Shown here: positions 42,661 through 52,370 of the stretch, one piece after another
How the letters are laid out: each line of letters opens with the position of its first letter
Position numbering within the stretch: the stretch's first letter is position 1
Assembly: GCA_040218875.1 (NCBI GenBank)
Contig: JAVJQP010000072.1
DNA from: Coleofasciculus sp937127375
GTDB lineage: Bacteria > Cyanobacteriota > Cyanobacteriia > Cyanobacteriales > Coleofasciculaceae
Strand: one strand, 5' to 3'
Length of the DNA: 64,000 nucleotides
Made by a program: the position numbers and the translations under genes
Notes under the pieces: generated by a model
The model's input: only the letters and a program-made list of their open reading frames with translations
What the model was told of the DNA's origin: nothing
The model's database searches: none

Positions 42661-43698
42661 CTATTCCCATTTGTTTAGGATATCCTTGACCAAAACTTCT
42701 TTTAAGCAAACCTGAGCCACGACAACAATAGGAAGCGCCAAAAACAAACCAAAGATGCCGAAAAATATAGCAAAAGCCATCTGAGACAATAACGTAACCG
42801 CTGGCAGCAAAGATACCTGTTGTTGCATAACCAGTGGAGTTAAAATATTACTTTCAATTTGCTGAATTACTATATACAAAATCACCACAGCTAGAGCTTT
42901 CCAAGGCGAATCAAGTAAAGCCAATGCCACGGCAGGAATTACACTTAAAGTCGGACCCAAATTTGGGATAAATGTGAATATACCCGCTAACAAACCATTC
43001 GCCAGTGGCAATTGTATCTGCAAAATCCATAACCCAACCCCACTCAATATAGCAATTACTGTCATGTTAAAGAGGATACCAACTGCCCAGCCTCCCAGAG
43101 TATCTTCACATTCATCGAGAATCTCCTGAATTCGGTGACGATAAAAGGCAGGAAATAGGAGGATAAAACCTTGGCGGTAGGGTTCAGGATTGGCGAGTAA
43201 CATAATGGTTACAACCACAACTAACAACATGTTCAAGACTAGACCCATTGAACTGTAGAATATATCAAAAAAGTTGCCAAAGAGTTTTGTTGCCCATGAG
43301 CGCAGATTTTGGGTAAAGACCTTCAAACCGCCAATATCATCTAAAAGTCCATCGGGAACCAAATTTCTCACCCAGTTTGCCCATTCAGGAATTTGTTGTA
43401 ATCCAATTGGAACTAAATCGATCAATTGCTGAACTTGATCAACAAAGGGGGGAACAACCAGGACAAAAAAACCACTCAGTAATCCTAGACAAAAGCCCAC
43501 AGATATAATAATAGCGAAAGCGCGTTTGAGCCGAAAGCGCAGCAGAAATCGCACCAGGCGGTTAAGTGTAGTGGCAAAAACTACGGCAGCAAAACCGAGC
43601 AAAATAACCGTTTTAATTTTCCACAAAATGTAAACTGAGAGGATAAATAAGAATAATCCCAGTAATGAACCTATACGCACAAACTTGCCTCCACTCAA
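42661..43698 (-). CDS. AI-2E family transporter (PerM-type permease)
   Basis: A 345-residue inner-membrane protein of the AI-2E/PerM/YdiK family with about eight hydrophobic helices, including SLLGLFLFILSVYILWKI at the N-terminus and FFGIFGLFLALPIVVVAQ at the C-terminus. The family signature GIFTFIPNLGPTLSVIPAV is near residue 238. Members export autoinducer-2 or act in Na/H exchange; the substrate here is unknown. Full length. It converges with aroK across a MITE-like element. Confidence 0.9.
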   Translation of the reverse strand: MSGGKFVRIGSLLGLFLFILSVYILWKIKTVILLGFAAVVFATTLNRLVRFLLRFRLKRAFAIIISVGFCLGLLSGFFVLVVPPFVDQVQQLIDLVPIGLQQIPEWANWVRNLVPDGLLDDIGGLKVFTQNLRSWATKLFGNFFDIFYSSMGLVLNMLLVVVVTIMLLANPEPYRQGFILLFPAFYRHRIQEILDECEDTLGGWAVGILFNMTVIAILSGVGLWILQIQLPLANGLLAGIFTFIPNLGPTLSVIPAVALALLDSPWKALAVVILYIVIQQIESNILTPLVMQQQVSLLPAVTLLSQMAFAIFFGIFGLFLALPIVVVAQVCLKEVLVKDILNKWE

Positions 43699-43962
43699 GG
43701 GTTAGGTTAACCTTACATCTTGCACGTTTATCAGTAAGCCCCGACACCCGCTAATTTCCACCAACCTACTTAATCGTAGGCAAAGAATCGCTATGTGCTT
43801 CTTCTACGCAGAAGGAGAGATACTTGGCTCTGGGAGTGGTGATAGCACCCCGATGTTGGTGGTAGAAATGTCAGTATTGCTCAAACTCTAACTTTCCATA
43901 GACGCTAAACTTGCCTAGGTATGCTTTGCTAAGGTATAACCGTTTATCAATAATAATGCTTT

Positions 43963-44349
43963 ATGACATCTACTTCACTAACAGAACCAGCAATTGCTAC
44001 CTTGGTACTGACAAACGCTGTAGAAAAAACAGGTGAACCCATCGAAGGACAGTTGCTTGAACAACGGCACCAATTATGGCATCTACTTCAAGATAGATTT
44101 CCCACAACGGCAAATGAGATAGAACTAACTGAGCAAGAGCCATTAAATGGCAATCAAGCGGCTCGCCTTGCCAAACATATAGAAGAAGTCGCCAAAACCG
44201 ACTCAGAGGTTGCTAAAAGCGTCCAAGCGATAGCGGATACGGTACAGTATGAACCCAAGAGCCTCGATAAATTCACGAAGATAGCTCAAGACATTAAGAT
44301 GGGAGTACAGGATCAGATTGCGAATAAAACTAACTTAGATTTATCTTAG
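43963..44349 (+). CDS. Hypothetical protein
   Basis: A 128-residue soluble, acidic, mostly helical protein. The C-terminal half (HIEEVAKTDSEVAKSVQAIA, KFTKIAQDIKMGVQDQ) looks like the short effector-domain modules near NTPase or caspase-like systems in cyanobacteria, but no family is certain. The upstream spacer 43699-43962 holds a CCACCAACCTACTTAATCGT motif and no gene. It stands alone. Confidence 0.55.
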   Translation: MTSTSLTEPAIATLVLTNAVEKTGEPIEGQLLEQRHQLWHLLQDRFPTTANEIELTEQEPLNGNQAARLAKHIEEVAKTDSEVAKSVQAIADTVQYEPKSLDKFTKIAQDIKMGVQDQIANKTNLDLS

Positions 44350-44370
44350 TTCCACAAGAAGTTTCCTCAT

Positions 44371-44420
44371 CAGTTATCAGTTATCAGTTGTCAGTTATCA
44401 GTTGTCAGTTATCAGTTATC
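44371..44420. repeat. Heptamer array (CAGTTAT/CAGTTGT)n
   Basis: Seven head-to-tail heptamers CAGTTAT or CAGTTGT directly after the hypothetical gene. Looser copies (GTTCACT, GATCACT, GTTTACT) occur at about 44669-44692. It is another member of the heptamer class seen throughout the window. Confidence 0.9.
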
Positions 44421-44484
44421 ACCGACTTAGCACGAATGGCACACTCAATAAGCATTAGGAAATCACCGAAACCTTTGATATACC

Positions 44485-44590
44485 GTAGTGGCGTGGCACA
44501 CCTTATTTGATGGATTAGAATTGTAGGGGCGCAAGGCTTGCGCCCGGTTTAACGATAAATCTATTCCACAATTTTAGCTGTGTCAAGCCG
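44485..44590. repeat. About 105-bp dispersed repeat, copy 1
   Basis: GTAGTGGCGTGGCACACCTT...GTAGGGGCGCAAGGCTTGCG...AGCTGTGTC. The reverse complement of this stretch matches 56955-57060 almost throughout, including the central hairpin GGGCGCAAGGCTTGCGCCC. It is noncoding, within the 371-bp spacer 44350-44720. Confidence 0.85.
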
Positions 44591-44720
44591 CCATCGTGGG
44601 TTTCGACTTCGCTCAACCCACCAACCTTAAGTCAGTACCATTCGACTTAGCACTGCTTATTGATAACTGTTCACTGATCACTGTTTACTGACTTTACATA
44701 GGAGGGTAACGTGAATCTCG

Positions 44721-46304
44721 TTATACAGTCACCTGAGTTTTGCGATTCTCTGTAGAGGCTTTTAACTTCTCCTCCCGTGCCAAAAACTCCGCCAACTGTC
44801 CCTCAATTTGATCCCGGACAATATGACGATATTCCATAAAATGCTCGTTGTGAGCGCAAACAATTAAATAATGCTCCCAAACCGCTGGATTTCGCCGAAT
44901 CATACTAAATAAATGATGCCAAAATTTCCAGCGTGTTTTCCGTTTCAGCCCCTGTCGCCAACACACAATTGCCACTGCCTTTAAATCTACCCAACTCGGC
45001 AATTTAAACGGGGGTTTACACTTGGGTTCTCCGAGTTTCAGGAAATACCGATACACCCGATCTAAATATTGCTCCGGCTCATATAATTGCCAAAACGCCT
45101 CGACATATTCCCGGGCAATTTCTTCTAAAGGGCGAGTGGGGATAAAATTCATTAACGTAGTCTGGTTAATATTGCCATCTTTGCCCCGGAGTCGTCCCTC
45201 CTTATCTAACCGATGCCACAATGCTGTATTCGGCAACGCTTGCAACATGGCAAAGGTTGTAGTCGGAATTCCTGTCTGTTCAGCAAACCGGACAATCCGC
45301 GAACCCGCACCAGATTTTTCCCCATCAAAACCGACAATAAAACCAGCAATCACCCGCAATCCTGTCTCAGTAATAATATCCACTGATTCAGCCAAGGAAC
45401 TGCGGGTATTTTGGAATTTTTTGGTCAACTGTAAACTATCCTCATCCGGTGTTTCAATTCCCAGAAACACGGCATCAAAATAGCACTCGACCATTAATTG
45501 CATCAGTTCGGTGTCTTGCGCCAAGTCAACAGAGGCTTCAGTATTAAATCGGAAAGGATATTGGTGTGCTTCTTGCCAAACTTTTAATTCTTTCAACAAT
45601 AACTTGACATTCCGCTTATTGCCAATAAAATTATCATCGACCATAAACACACCCCGTCGCCATCCCAGTTCATAGAGATAGTCTAATTCTGCCAATAACT
45701 GGGCGGGTGTTTTCGTCCGGGGTTTGCGTCCATAGAGGACAATAATATCGCAAAATTCACATTGAAACGGACAACCACGCGAGAATTGCACCGACATTGA
45801 ATCATAAGCGTCCAATTCCAATAAATCAAACCGAGGAATTGGCGTGCTTGTCACATCCGGTTTTTCCCCATTGGAACGGAATATGCCTGTCTCATCTCCC
45901 CGTTGAATCGCCTCGACAAACAGGGGTAACGTAATTTCGCCTTCGTCTAAAATCAGATAATCAGTCCCCGCCTCCTGCACCCCATCGGGAACAGAGGTGG
46001 GGAAAGGACCCCCACAAGCCACCCGTTTCCCTCGCCGTTTGGCTTCCCGGATTTGTGCCAGTAAATCCCCTTTTTGGACAATCATCGCTGAAAGAATCAC
46101 AATATCCGCCCATTCCCATTCCGCTTCGGTGACGGCTCGGATATTGCGATCCACCAATTTAAATTCCCACGTCTGTGGTAAAATAGCCGCAACAGTGACC
46201 AACCCTAAAGGAGGCAGTAAAACTTTGCGATCGACTAATTCTAAGATTTTTTCATAAGACCAGAATGTCTTGGGAAAGAGGGGATAGACGAGCAATGCTT
46301 TCAT
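44721..46304 (-). CDS. B12-binding-domain radical SAM protein
   Basis: A 527-residue enzyme with an N-terminal cobalamin-binding Rossmann domain (residues about 1-150), a radical SAM core and a DUF4070-type C-terminus. The [4Fe-4S] ligands are Cys178, Cys182 and Cys185 (SRGCPFQCEFCD). The B12 domain lacks the DxHxxG base-off motif. Related cyanobacterial proteins often perform methylation or ring formation on lipids or natural products; the substrate is unknown here. It stands alone and ends near a repeat-rich spacer. Confidence 0.88.
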   Translation of the reverse strand: MKALLVYPLFPKTFWSYEKILELVDRKVLLPPLGLVTVAAILPQTWEFKLVDRNIRAVTEAEWEWADIVILSAMIVQKGDLLAQIREAKRRGKRVACGGPFPTSVPDGVQEAGTDYLILDEGEITLPLFVEAIQRGDETGIFRSNGEKPDVTSTPIPRFDLLELDAYDSMSVQFSRGCPFQCEFCDIIVLYGRKPRTKTPAQLLAELDYLYELGWRRGVFMVDDNFIGNKRNVKLLLKELKVWQEAHQYPFRFNTEASVDLAQDTELMQLMVECYFDAVFLGIETPDEDSLQLTKKFQNTRSSLAESVDIITETGLRVIAGFIVGFDGEKSGAGSRIVRFAEQTGIPTTTFAMLQALPNTALWHRLDKEGRLRGKDGNINQTTLMNFIPTRPLEEIAREYVEAFWQLYEPEQYLDRVYRYFLKLGEPKCKPPFKLPSWVDLKAVAIVCWRQGLKRKTRWKFWHHLFSMIRRNPAVWEHYLIVCAHNEHFMEYRHIVRDQIEGQLAEFLAREEKLKASTENRKTQVTV

Positions 46305-46560
46305 ATTAGAACTAAATCACCTAAAATTTTGCATCGGATAATAGTACAGGTTTTAGCACAAATATCCGGTTAGAGTAACAAATCCAACCTCATGAATTTC
46401 GAGTGAGTGCTTTTACCCCCTAAAGCAAACTTGCCAGGTGATAACTTATCGTTTCTCAAATTCTACAAAATTTTCACTCAAATCCTCTCAAATCCTCTGC
46501 GCCCCTCTGCGTAACCCTCTGCGTTCCTCTGCGTTGAAAAAATAAAATCTTCACTCCATC

Positions 46561-47487
46561 ATGCCAACATCCGACCTAAAAATAGTCTCCCTACTCCCTA
46601 GCGCTACCGAGATTGTCGCCGCTTTAGGCTTAACCGATGCAATTGTCGGGCGATCGCACGAATGCGACTATCCTCCCGACATCCAAAACCGCCCCATTTG
46701 TACCGAAGCGCGACTAAATGCCGAAAAACCCAGCGCCCAAATTGACCGGGATGTGCGTCGCTTAGTCAAGGATGCTTTGAGCATCTACCAAATTAAAACC
46801 GATATCCTGGAACAATTACAACCCACCCATATTGTTACTCAAGATCAATGTGATGTCTGTGCAGTCAATTTTCCAGAAGTCGAGAAAGCGGTTGCTGAAC
46901 TCACCCAGAGTCAGCCAAAAGTAATTTCCTTGCAGCCGAATCAATTAAGCGAGGTGTGGACAGATATTGAACAAGTAGCGGCTACATTAGACGTAGACTC
47001 CCAACCCTTGCTGAATCAACTCCAATCTCGTGTGAACACCATTCAGCAAATGACACAGAACCTCTCCCTCGCCAATCAACCCACAGTCGCCGCGATCGAA
47101 TGGACTGATCCGTTAATGGCGAGTGGTAACTGGATTCCCGAATTAGTCGATATGGCTGGGGGTCATCATTTATTTGCCGCTTTGGGTAAGCATTCGCCGT
47201 ACTTGGAATGGGATGCACTACTGAAAACTGACCCTCAGGTGATGATTATTATGCCCTGTGGTTTTGATTTAGAGCGAACCCGTCAGGAAACCCAGCAGTT
47301 AACTCAGCGTCCAGAATGGTCAGAGTTACAGGCGGTACGGAATAAGAGAGTCTATATTACCGATGGCAATGCTTATTTTAATCGTCCCGGACCCCGATTA
47401 GTGGATTCCTTAGAAATTTTGGCAGAAATCCTGCATCCAGAATCATTTAATTTTGGGTATCGCGGAAAGGCTTGGGAAATTTTTTAG
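46561..47487 (+). CDS. Cobalamin-binding, BtuF-like periplasmic-binding-fold protein
   Basis: A 308-residue protein of the BtuF/FecB substrate-binding fold: RIVSLLPS-like SLLPSATEIVAALGL at residues 9-23, then GRSHECDYPP. It has no signal peptide or lipobox, so it is probably cytoplasmic, as are many cyanobacterial members annotated as cobalamin-binding. The motif TQDQCDVCAV near residue 98 is typical of this subgroup. Ligand unproven. No ABC transporter genes are adjacent. Confidence 0.8.
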   Translation: MPTSDLKIVSLLPSATEIVAALGLTDAIVGRSHECDYPPDIQNRPICTEARLNAEKPSAQIDRDVRRLVKDALSIYQIKTDILEQLQPTHIVTQDQCDVCAVNFPEVEKAVAELTQSQPKVISLQPNQLSEVWTDIEQVAATLDVDSQPLLNQLQSRVNTIQQMTQNLSLANQPTVAAIEWTDPLMASGNWIPELVDMAGGHHLFAALGKHSPYLEWDALLKTDPQVMIIMPCGFDLERTRQETQQLTQRPEWSELQAVRNKRVYITDGNAYFNRPGPRLVDSLEILAEILHPESFNFGYRGKAWEIF

Positions 47488-47533
47488 GGTTGAGTGTTGA
47501 CCCTTCGCTTCCTTCAAGGGAACCTGATTTGTC

Positions 47534-47622
47534 GGGGCGGGTTTAGGGACTTCGCGCCAGCTATTGATGATAACGTTGGTTCAAAACCCGCCCTCATCTT
47601 CCAGACGTAGCATGCTACGTCT
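47534..47622. repeat. GGGGCGGGTTT element, copy i, followed by CATG palindrome
   Basis: 47534-47593 is a complete element with the interior GATGATAACGTTGGTTC. 47603-47622 is the perfect palindrome AGACGTAGCATGCTACGTCT, followed by CTACATGG. Both lie in the 186-bp gap before the helicase gene. Confidence 0.88.
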
Positions 47623-47673
47623 CTACATGGCTCCCCCTGCTCTCCCTCTGCCATCTGCCATCAAAAACCGGAC

Positions 47674-49050
47674 ATGATATCACCAGGTTGTCCCCGGATA
47701 CCCCGATCACTGCATCTGCGTTCCTACCAGCAACAAGCGATAACCAACTGGTTTAGCAATCAGGGACGCGGTACGCTGAAGATGGCGACAGGGAGTGGCA
47801 AGACAATTACCGCCCTCGCGATCGCAACCCAACTCTATCACCAAATCGGCTTACAAGTCTTACTGGTTGTTTGTCCCTATCGTCATCTAGTTACCCAATG
47901 GGCGCGAGAATGTCAGACGTTTAATTTAGAACCGATTCTGGCATTTGAAAGTGTACGCCATTGGCAAAATCAACTATCTACTGCCCTTTATAACTTACAA
48001 TCAGGCAATCAATCTTTTCTGACAATTATCACCACCAACGCCACATTGATCACAGAAGGGTTACAATCTCAACTCAAATACCTTCCCCCCAAAACCTTAA
48101 TTGTTGGTGATGAAGCCCATAACCTAGGGTCTCGACGCTTAGAAGAGAGTTTACCGCGCAACATTGGCTTACGTCTTGCCCTATCCGCGACACCAGAACG
48201 CTATTTTGATGAGGAAGGAACCCACGGCTTATTCAACTATTTTGGCTCAGTTTTGCAACCTGAACTGACTTTAGCGGATGCGATTCACCAAGGGGCATTA
48301 GTTCACTATCTCTACTATCCAATATTAGTGGAATTAACTGAAACTGAATCAATCGCTTATGCCAAATTCACGAAACGCATTGGCTGGGCGCTAATGAATA
48401 ATGAAGGGATCGATATCCAGAATAATGATACTGTAACTGCCTTATTAATGCAACGCGCTCGTTTAATTGGATCAGCGGCTAACAAGTTAACCGCATTGCA
48501 ACAGTTAATGGCAGAACGATTAGAGACCTATCACACGTTATTTTATTGTGGAGATGGTTCAGTTGAAGGCAGTGTAAGTCAGGAAACCACTCGTCAATTA
48601 GCAGCCGTAACCCGGTTATTAGGAAGTGAACTTGGATATCGGATTAACACCTATACAGCAGACACGCCTTTAGCCGAACGAGAGGAATTACGTCATCAAT
48701 TTGAAACCGGGAAATTACAAGGATTGGTGGCGATTCGCTGTCTTGATGAAGGGGTAGATATTCCAGCGATTCAAACGGCTGTTATTCTTGCTAGTAGTGG
48801 AAATCCCCGCCAGTTTATTCAACGGCGGGGGCGAATTTTGCGCCCGCATCCTGATAAGGAACGGGCAACTTTATTTGATATGATTGTTCTCCCTCCAGAT
48901 TTAGGACGTGAAACGTTAGAGGTGGAACGGAATTTGCTCAAAAAAGAGTTGAAACGGTTTTTAGAGTTTGCTGATTTAGCCGATAATGCAGGGGAAGCCC
49001 GACTAAAATTGCTGCAACTTCAGAAACGGTATGGATTGCTGGACATTTGA
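47674..49050 (+). CDS. DEAD/DEAH-type superfamily 2 helicase
   Basis: A 458-residue SF2 ATPase. The Q-like lead is LRSYQQQAITNWF, Walker A is ATGSGKT at residues 38-44, Walker B is GDEAHN near residue 150, motif III is ALSATPER, and motif VI is QFIQRRGRILRP near residue 390. The compact architecture resembles the translocases of restriction systems (type III R or XPB-like), including those near DNA phosphorothioation genes. No nuclease, methylase or dnd gene is adjacent, so the role is open. Full length and probably cytoplasmic. Confidence 0.85.
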   Translation: MISPGCPRIPRSLHLRSYQQQAITNWFSNQGRGTLKMATGSGKTITALAIATQLYHQIGLQVLLVVCPYRHLVTQWARECQTFNLEPILAFESVRHWQNQLSTALYNLQSGNQSFLTIITTNATLITEGLQSQLKYLPPKTLIVGDEAHNLGSRRLEESLPRNIGLRLALSATPERYFDEEGTHGLFNYFGSVLQPELTLADAIHQGALVHYLYYPILVELTETESIAYAKFTKRIGWALMNNEGIDIQNNDTVTALLMQRARLIGSAANKLTALQQLMAERLETYHTLFYCGDGSVEGSVSQETTRQLAAVTRLLGSELGYRINTYTADTPLAEREELRHQFETGKLQGLVAIRCLDEGVDIPAIQTAVILASSGNPRQFIQRRGRILRPHPDKERATLFDMIVLPPDLGRETLEVERNLLKKELKRFLEFADLADNAGEARLKLLQLQKRYGLLDI

Positions 49051-49053
49051 CCC

Positions 49054-49169
49054 TAAGTAGGTGGACATAATTAACGTGAACGGTGAAGATTGTCATTTGT
49101 CATTTGTAAGAGTTTTAGGTTTATTTACAGAAATTAATATAGATAGCTTTATTGACACCGACCTACTTA
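49054..49169. mobile_element. MITE-like element with TAAGTAGGTGGACA ends
   Basis: A 116-bp noncoding element that begins TAAGTAGGTGGACATAATTA and ends TGACACCGACCTACTTA, an imperfect terminal inverted repeat whose outermost bases are TA. It contains CATTTGT heptamers (49096-49110). A related element lies at 59771-59889. The TA ends suggest mobilisation by an IS630/Tc1-type transposase, by inference only. Confidence 0.65.
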
Positions 49170-49280
49170 GCATTAGGTTTGATGATCGAGTGGAAAGGCG
49201 ATAGACCGAACCAAACTATCGGATTAGAATAGGAAAATGGTAGCGTTAAAGAATCGCAAGCATTAGCACCACTCCAAATC

Positions 49281-50936
49281 ATGTTACCTCAACCTAAAAA
49301 GCGCTGGACGCCTGAACACTGGGCAACCTGGAAACCCTTCGGTATCGGCGAACAATACCCGAACAATTACTGGGAAGTATTTCGCGCCATCTGGGAAAAT
49401 CGGGATCAACTTCCCTACGCCTGGGATATCCTCAACCAAGGCGTCTGCGACGGTTGTGCGTTAGGCACCACGGGGATGAAAGACTGGACATTAGAGGGGA
49501 TTCATGTTTGTAATGTCCGGTTGCGACTGCTGCGGATGAATACAATGCCCGCTTTAACCAATAATATTGATAATGCGGCGCGAATTTGTCATTCTCCGAG
49601 TACAGCGGGATTGAAAAACGCCTTAGGGGTAGCCGCTACAACTTGTTCCTATAAAGACTGGATAGGGACAGATTTATTAGTCTTCATTGGGTCGAATGTG
49701 GCAAATAACCAACCCGTCACCGTGAAGTATCTCCACTGGGCAAAAAAGGCGGGAACAAAAATAGTCGTAATTAATACCTACCAGGAACCGGGGATGGAAC
49801 GCTATTGGGTGCCGTCGATTCCCGAAAGTGCTTTATTTGGCACAAAATTCGCCGAAGACTTTTTCCTGGTGAATATGGGTGGGGATATGGCGTTTATTAA
49901 TGGTACACTGAAACATTTAATCGCCAATAATTGGGTTGATCACTCGTTTATCAACACCTATACGCGCAACTTTGAGGACTTAAAAGCCAGCCTAGACTGC
50001 CAATCCTGGGAGGAACTCGAACGGCTATCTGGCGCATCTCGTGATCAGATGTATGAATTTGCCCAGATGATAGCCGAGGCGAACAAGGCTGTCTTTGTCT
50101 GGAGTATGGGGATTACCCAGCATGAATGTGGCGAAGATAACGTGCGATCGCTAATTAATCTAGCACTAACGAAAGGCTTTGTCGGCAGAGAAGGCTGTGG
50201 CTTGATGCCGATTCGCGGACATTCTGGAGTACAAGGGGGGGCGGAGATGGGATGCTACGCCACGGTACTCCCTGGAGGGAAGCCGATTACAAGAGAAAAT
50301 GCAGCACAGTTGAGTAAAAAATGGGGATTTGATGTACCAACCTCCCCAGGATTAACCGCATCAGAAATGATTCAGGCGGCTTATGCGGGAGAGTTGGATG
50401 TCCTTTTTTCCGTGGGGGGAAATTTCCTAGAAGTGCTACCCGAACCCGATTATGTGGAAACGGCATTAAAGCGCGTTCCCCTGCGGGTGCATCAGGATAT
50501 TATTTGTTCTAGCCAAATGTTAGTTGATCCGGCGGATACGGTAATTCTACTCCCCGCCACCACTCGGTATGAAGTGCCAGGAGGCGTAACCGAAACCACG
50601 ACAGAACGACGGGTTATTTTCAGTCCCGAAGTTCAGGGAAATCGCATTGGCGAAGCGCGTCCAGAATGGGAAGTATTCATGGAATTGGCACGGAGAGTTC
50701 GTCCCGATTTAGCCGCAGGAAATGACGGAAACGCGCCGTTAAAGTTTGAAGGAACCGCCGCGATTCGCCAAGAAATTGCCCAAATCATTCCCCAATATGC
50801 GGGGATTCAACATCTCAAAGAAGCGGGAGATCAGTTTCAATATGGGGGTTCTCAAGTAACGTGCGATCGCGCCAGGATCAGGTGGCGACGGAAGAACCCT
50901 TGGAGATTCGCCTCGTCTCTCCCCCGCAAACCGTAG
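49281..50936 (+). pseudogene. FdhF/YdeP-type molybdopterin oxidoreductase with internal and C-terminal deletions
   Basis: Clear homologue of the FdhF/YdeP-like bis-MGD oxidoreductases (family length about 750), but only 551 codons. The N-terminal ILNQGVCDGCALGTTGMKDW and the middle ICHSPSTAGLKNALGVAATT are well kept. Between RLLRMNTMPAL and TNNIDNAARI (near 49555) about 80-90 residues normally found are missing without a frameshift. After QFQYGGSQV (near 50855) the molybdopterin-dinucleotide-binding C-terminus is absent and a foreign tail RARIRWRRKNPWRF follows, read out of frame through fdhD. It is probably inactive. Start ATG at 49281. Confidence 0.7.
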
Positions 50937-51646
50937 CGGTGACGATGCGAACACCAGGGGCGGATTTTGAACTGGCGGCGGGGTTTTTGTACTCTGAAGG
51001 AGTGGTTCGCGATCGCGATGATATTCAGCAGATTAGTTATTGTGTTGATCCGGATGTCGATGGGGAACAACGTTACAACATTGTTAATGTAAAACTTCGA
51101 CCCGGATTATCGGTTAATTTACAACCCTTAGAACGCCACTTTTTTACCACCAGCGCCTGTGGAGTTTGTGGGAAAGCCAGTCTAGAAGCCCTACATTTAC
51201 GGGGATGTTCAATTATCTCAGCCGGATTAACCGTTAGTCCAGATATTATTTATAGTTTACCCGAACAATTACACACCGCCCAGCGGATTTTCTCAAGTAC
51301 CGGAGGATTACACGCCGCCGCCTTATTCGACACCCAAGGAAAATTACTCTCAGTACGAGAAGATGTGGGACGCCACAACGCCTTGGATAAATTAATTGGT
51401 GCTGCTTTTTTGAGTAATCAATTACCTTTAACCAACCCAATTGTGCTGGTGAGTGGACGTTCTAGCTTTGAGATAGTACAGAAATGTCTAACCGCCAGTG
51501 TCCCGATTGTTTGTGCGGTATCTGCACCCAGCAGTTTAGCGGTTGCGTTAGCCAAAGAGTTTGGCATCACCTTAGTCGGATTTTTGCGCGGAAAACGATT
51601 TAATATTTATACAGGAAAAGAACGGATACATTTTGAGGAGAAGTAA
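50861..51646 (+). CDS. fdhD: Formate dehydrogenase accessory sulfurtransferase FdhD
   Basis: A 261-residue FdhD homologue. FdhD moves sulfur from a cysteine desulfurase to the molybdenum cofactor of FdhF-type enzymes. The functional CGVC pair lies in TSACGVCGKAS near residue 103. The blocks RTPGADFELAAGFLYSEG and REDVGRHNALDKLIGA are complete. The GTG at 50861 overlaps the fdhF frame by 76 bp, and a few residues that usually precede the DQVATEEPLEIRL block seem lost. The fdhF-to-fdhD junction carries a HIP1 site. FdhD itself may still be functional. Confidence 0.88.
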   Translation: MRSRQDQVATEEPLEIRLVSPPQTVAVTMRTPGADFELAAGFLYSEGVVRDRDDIQQISYCVDPDVDGEQRYNIVNVKLRPGLSVNLQPLERHFFTTSACGVCGKASLEALHLRGCSIISAGLTVSPDIIYSLPEQLHTAQRIFSSTGGLHAAALFDTQGKLLSVREDVGRHNALDKLIGAAFLSNQLPLTNPIVLVSGRSSFEIVQKCLTASVPIVCAVSAPSSLAVALAKEFGITLVGFLRGKRFNIYTGKERIHFEEK

Positions 51647-51900
51647 ATCGGTTAGCTCCAAAAATATACAACCGATTTTTGGGTAGGCTTGAGAATACAG
51701 CAGTTTGCTCTGCTATGCGGTAGATTGTCGATCCCCCTCGCATCCCCGTGCAAAAAAAGCGAAGCATCCTTTGGCTTCCCCCTTTTGAAGGGGGACGGGA
51801 GGGGGATCTGGAGTACCTCACTCAATCCAGTCAGCTTTAGCTGACTTAAGCTTTTAGCCCGGAGTTTGAACTCCGGGCATCGGGCGTCGGGCGTCGGGCG
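51647..51900. repeat. Repeat-rich spacer after fdhD
   Basis: Contains a CCCCCTTTTGAAGGGGGACG-type element (51775-51812), an inverted repeat CCCGGAGTTTGAACTCCGGG (51858-51877) and three copies of the short unit CGGGCGT (51879-51898). It is noncoding. The patch lies between fdhD and the hsp20 remnant. Confidence 0.7.
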
Positions 51901-51926
51901 GTTAATTTAGAATGGTGAAAGATCCC

Positions 51927-52066
51927 TTAAGCGGTTGGTTCAAGCTGAACTTTGACCACTTTGTTCTTTTCTTGTTCCGTCTTAGGCAACGTCAGATTCA
52001 AAATACCATCTTTGTACTCAGCTTTCACATTCGTATGCTGAATCCGGGCTGGTAACGGAATGGAGC
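51927..52066 (-). pseudogene. 3' remnant of an hsp20 small heat-shock protein gene
   Basis: The minus strand encodes SIPLPARIQHTNVKAEYKDG then ILNLTLPKTEQEKNKVVKVQ, ending in a TAA at 51929-51927. This is the C-terminal part of an alpha-crystallin domain, where VKAEYKDGILNLTLPK is highly typical, with the usual short tail. Nothing upstream of 52066 continues the frame; the N-terminal two thirds of the gene are gone. The following 300 bp (52067-52370) show no gene. Confidence 0.8.
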
Positions 52067-52370
52067 ATTACCATCTATCCCTTGATTCCCATAGTAGGCA
52101 AACAAACAACACTGCCAATTCGGTTTTAACGACTAATTTACTAATGATTACCGTCCTAAAATGTTGGAGTCATCAAAGAGTACGGTTTACTCGACCGAAT
52201 GGGTACAGGAAACCCGGTTCGTAGTTGCACTGTCTTCGCCGATTCGTAGCTGCGGCAGTAGAAACTTGATACACCGTAGTGGACTGACACTTTTCAGTTT
52301 TTGATGATATTATAGTAGTCAGTATACAAATATTTAGATTACAGCTACTCACCCTGCAACAATTAGCGAT

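Noticed and set aside
47674..49050. DNA phosphorothioation restriction helicase
   Set aside because: The architecture is compatible, but no dnd or pbe genes are in the window, so only a general SF2 helicase call is justified.
49281..50936. Nitrate reductase narB, expected near nirA
   Set aside because: The conserved blocks (CDGCALGTTG, ICHSPSTAGL, ITQHECGEDN) belong to the FdhF/YdeP type, and the neighbour is fdhD; it is not narB.
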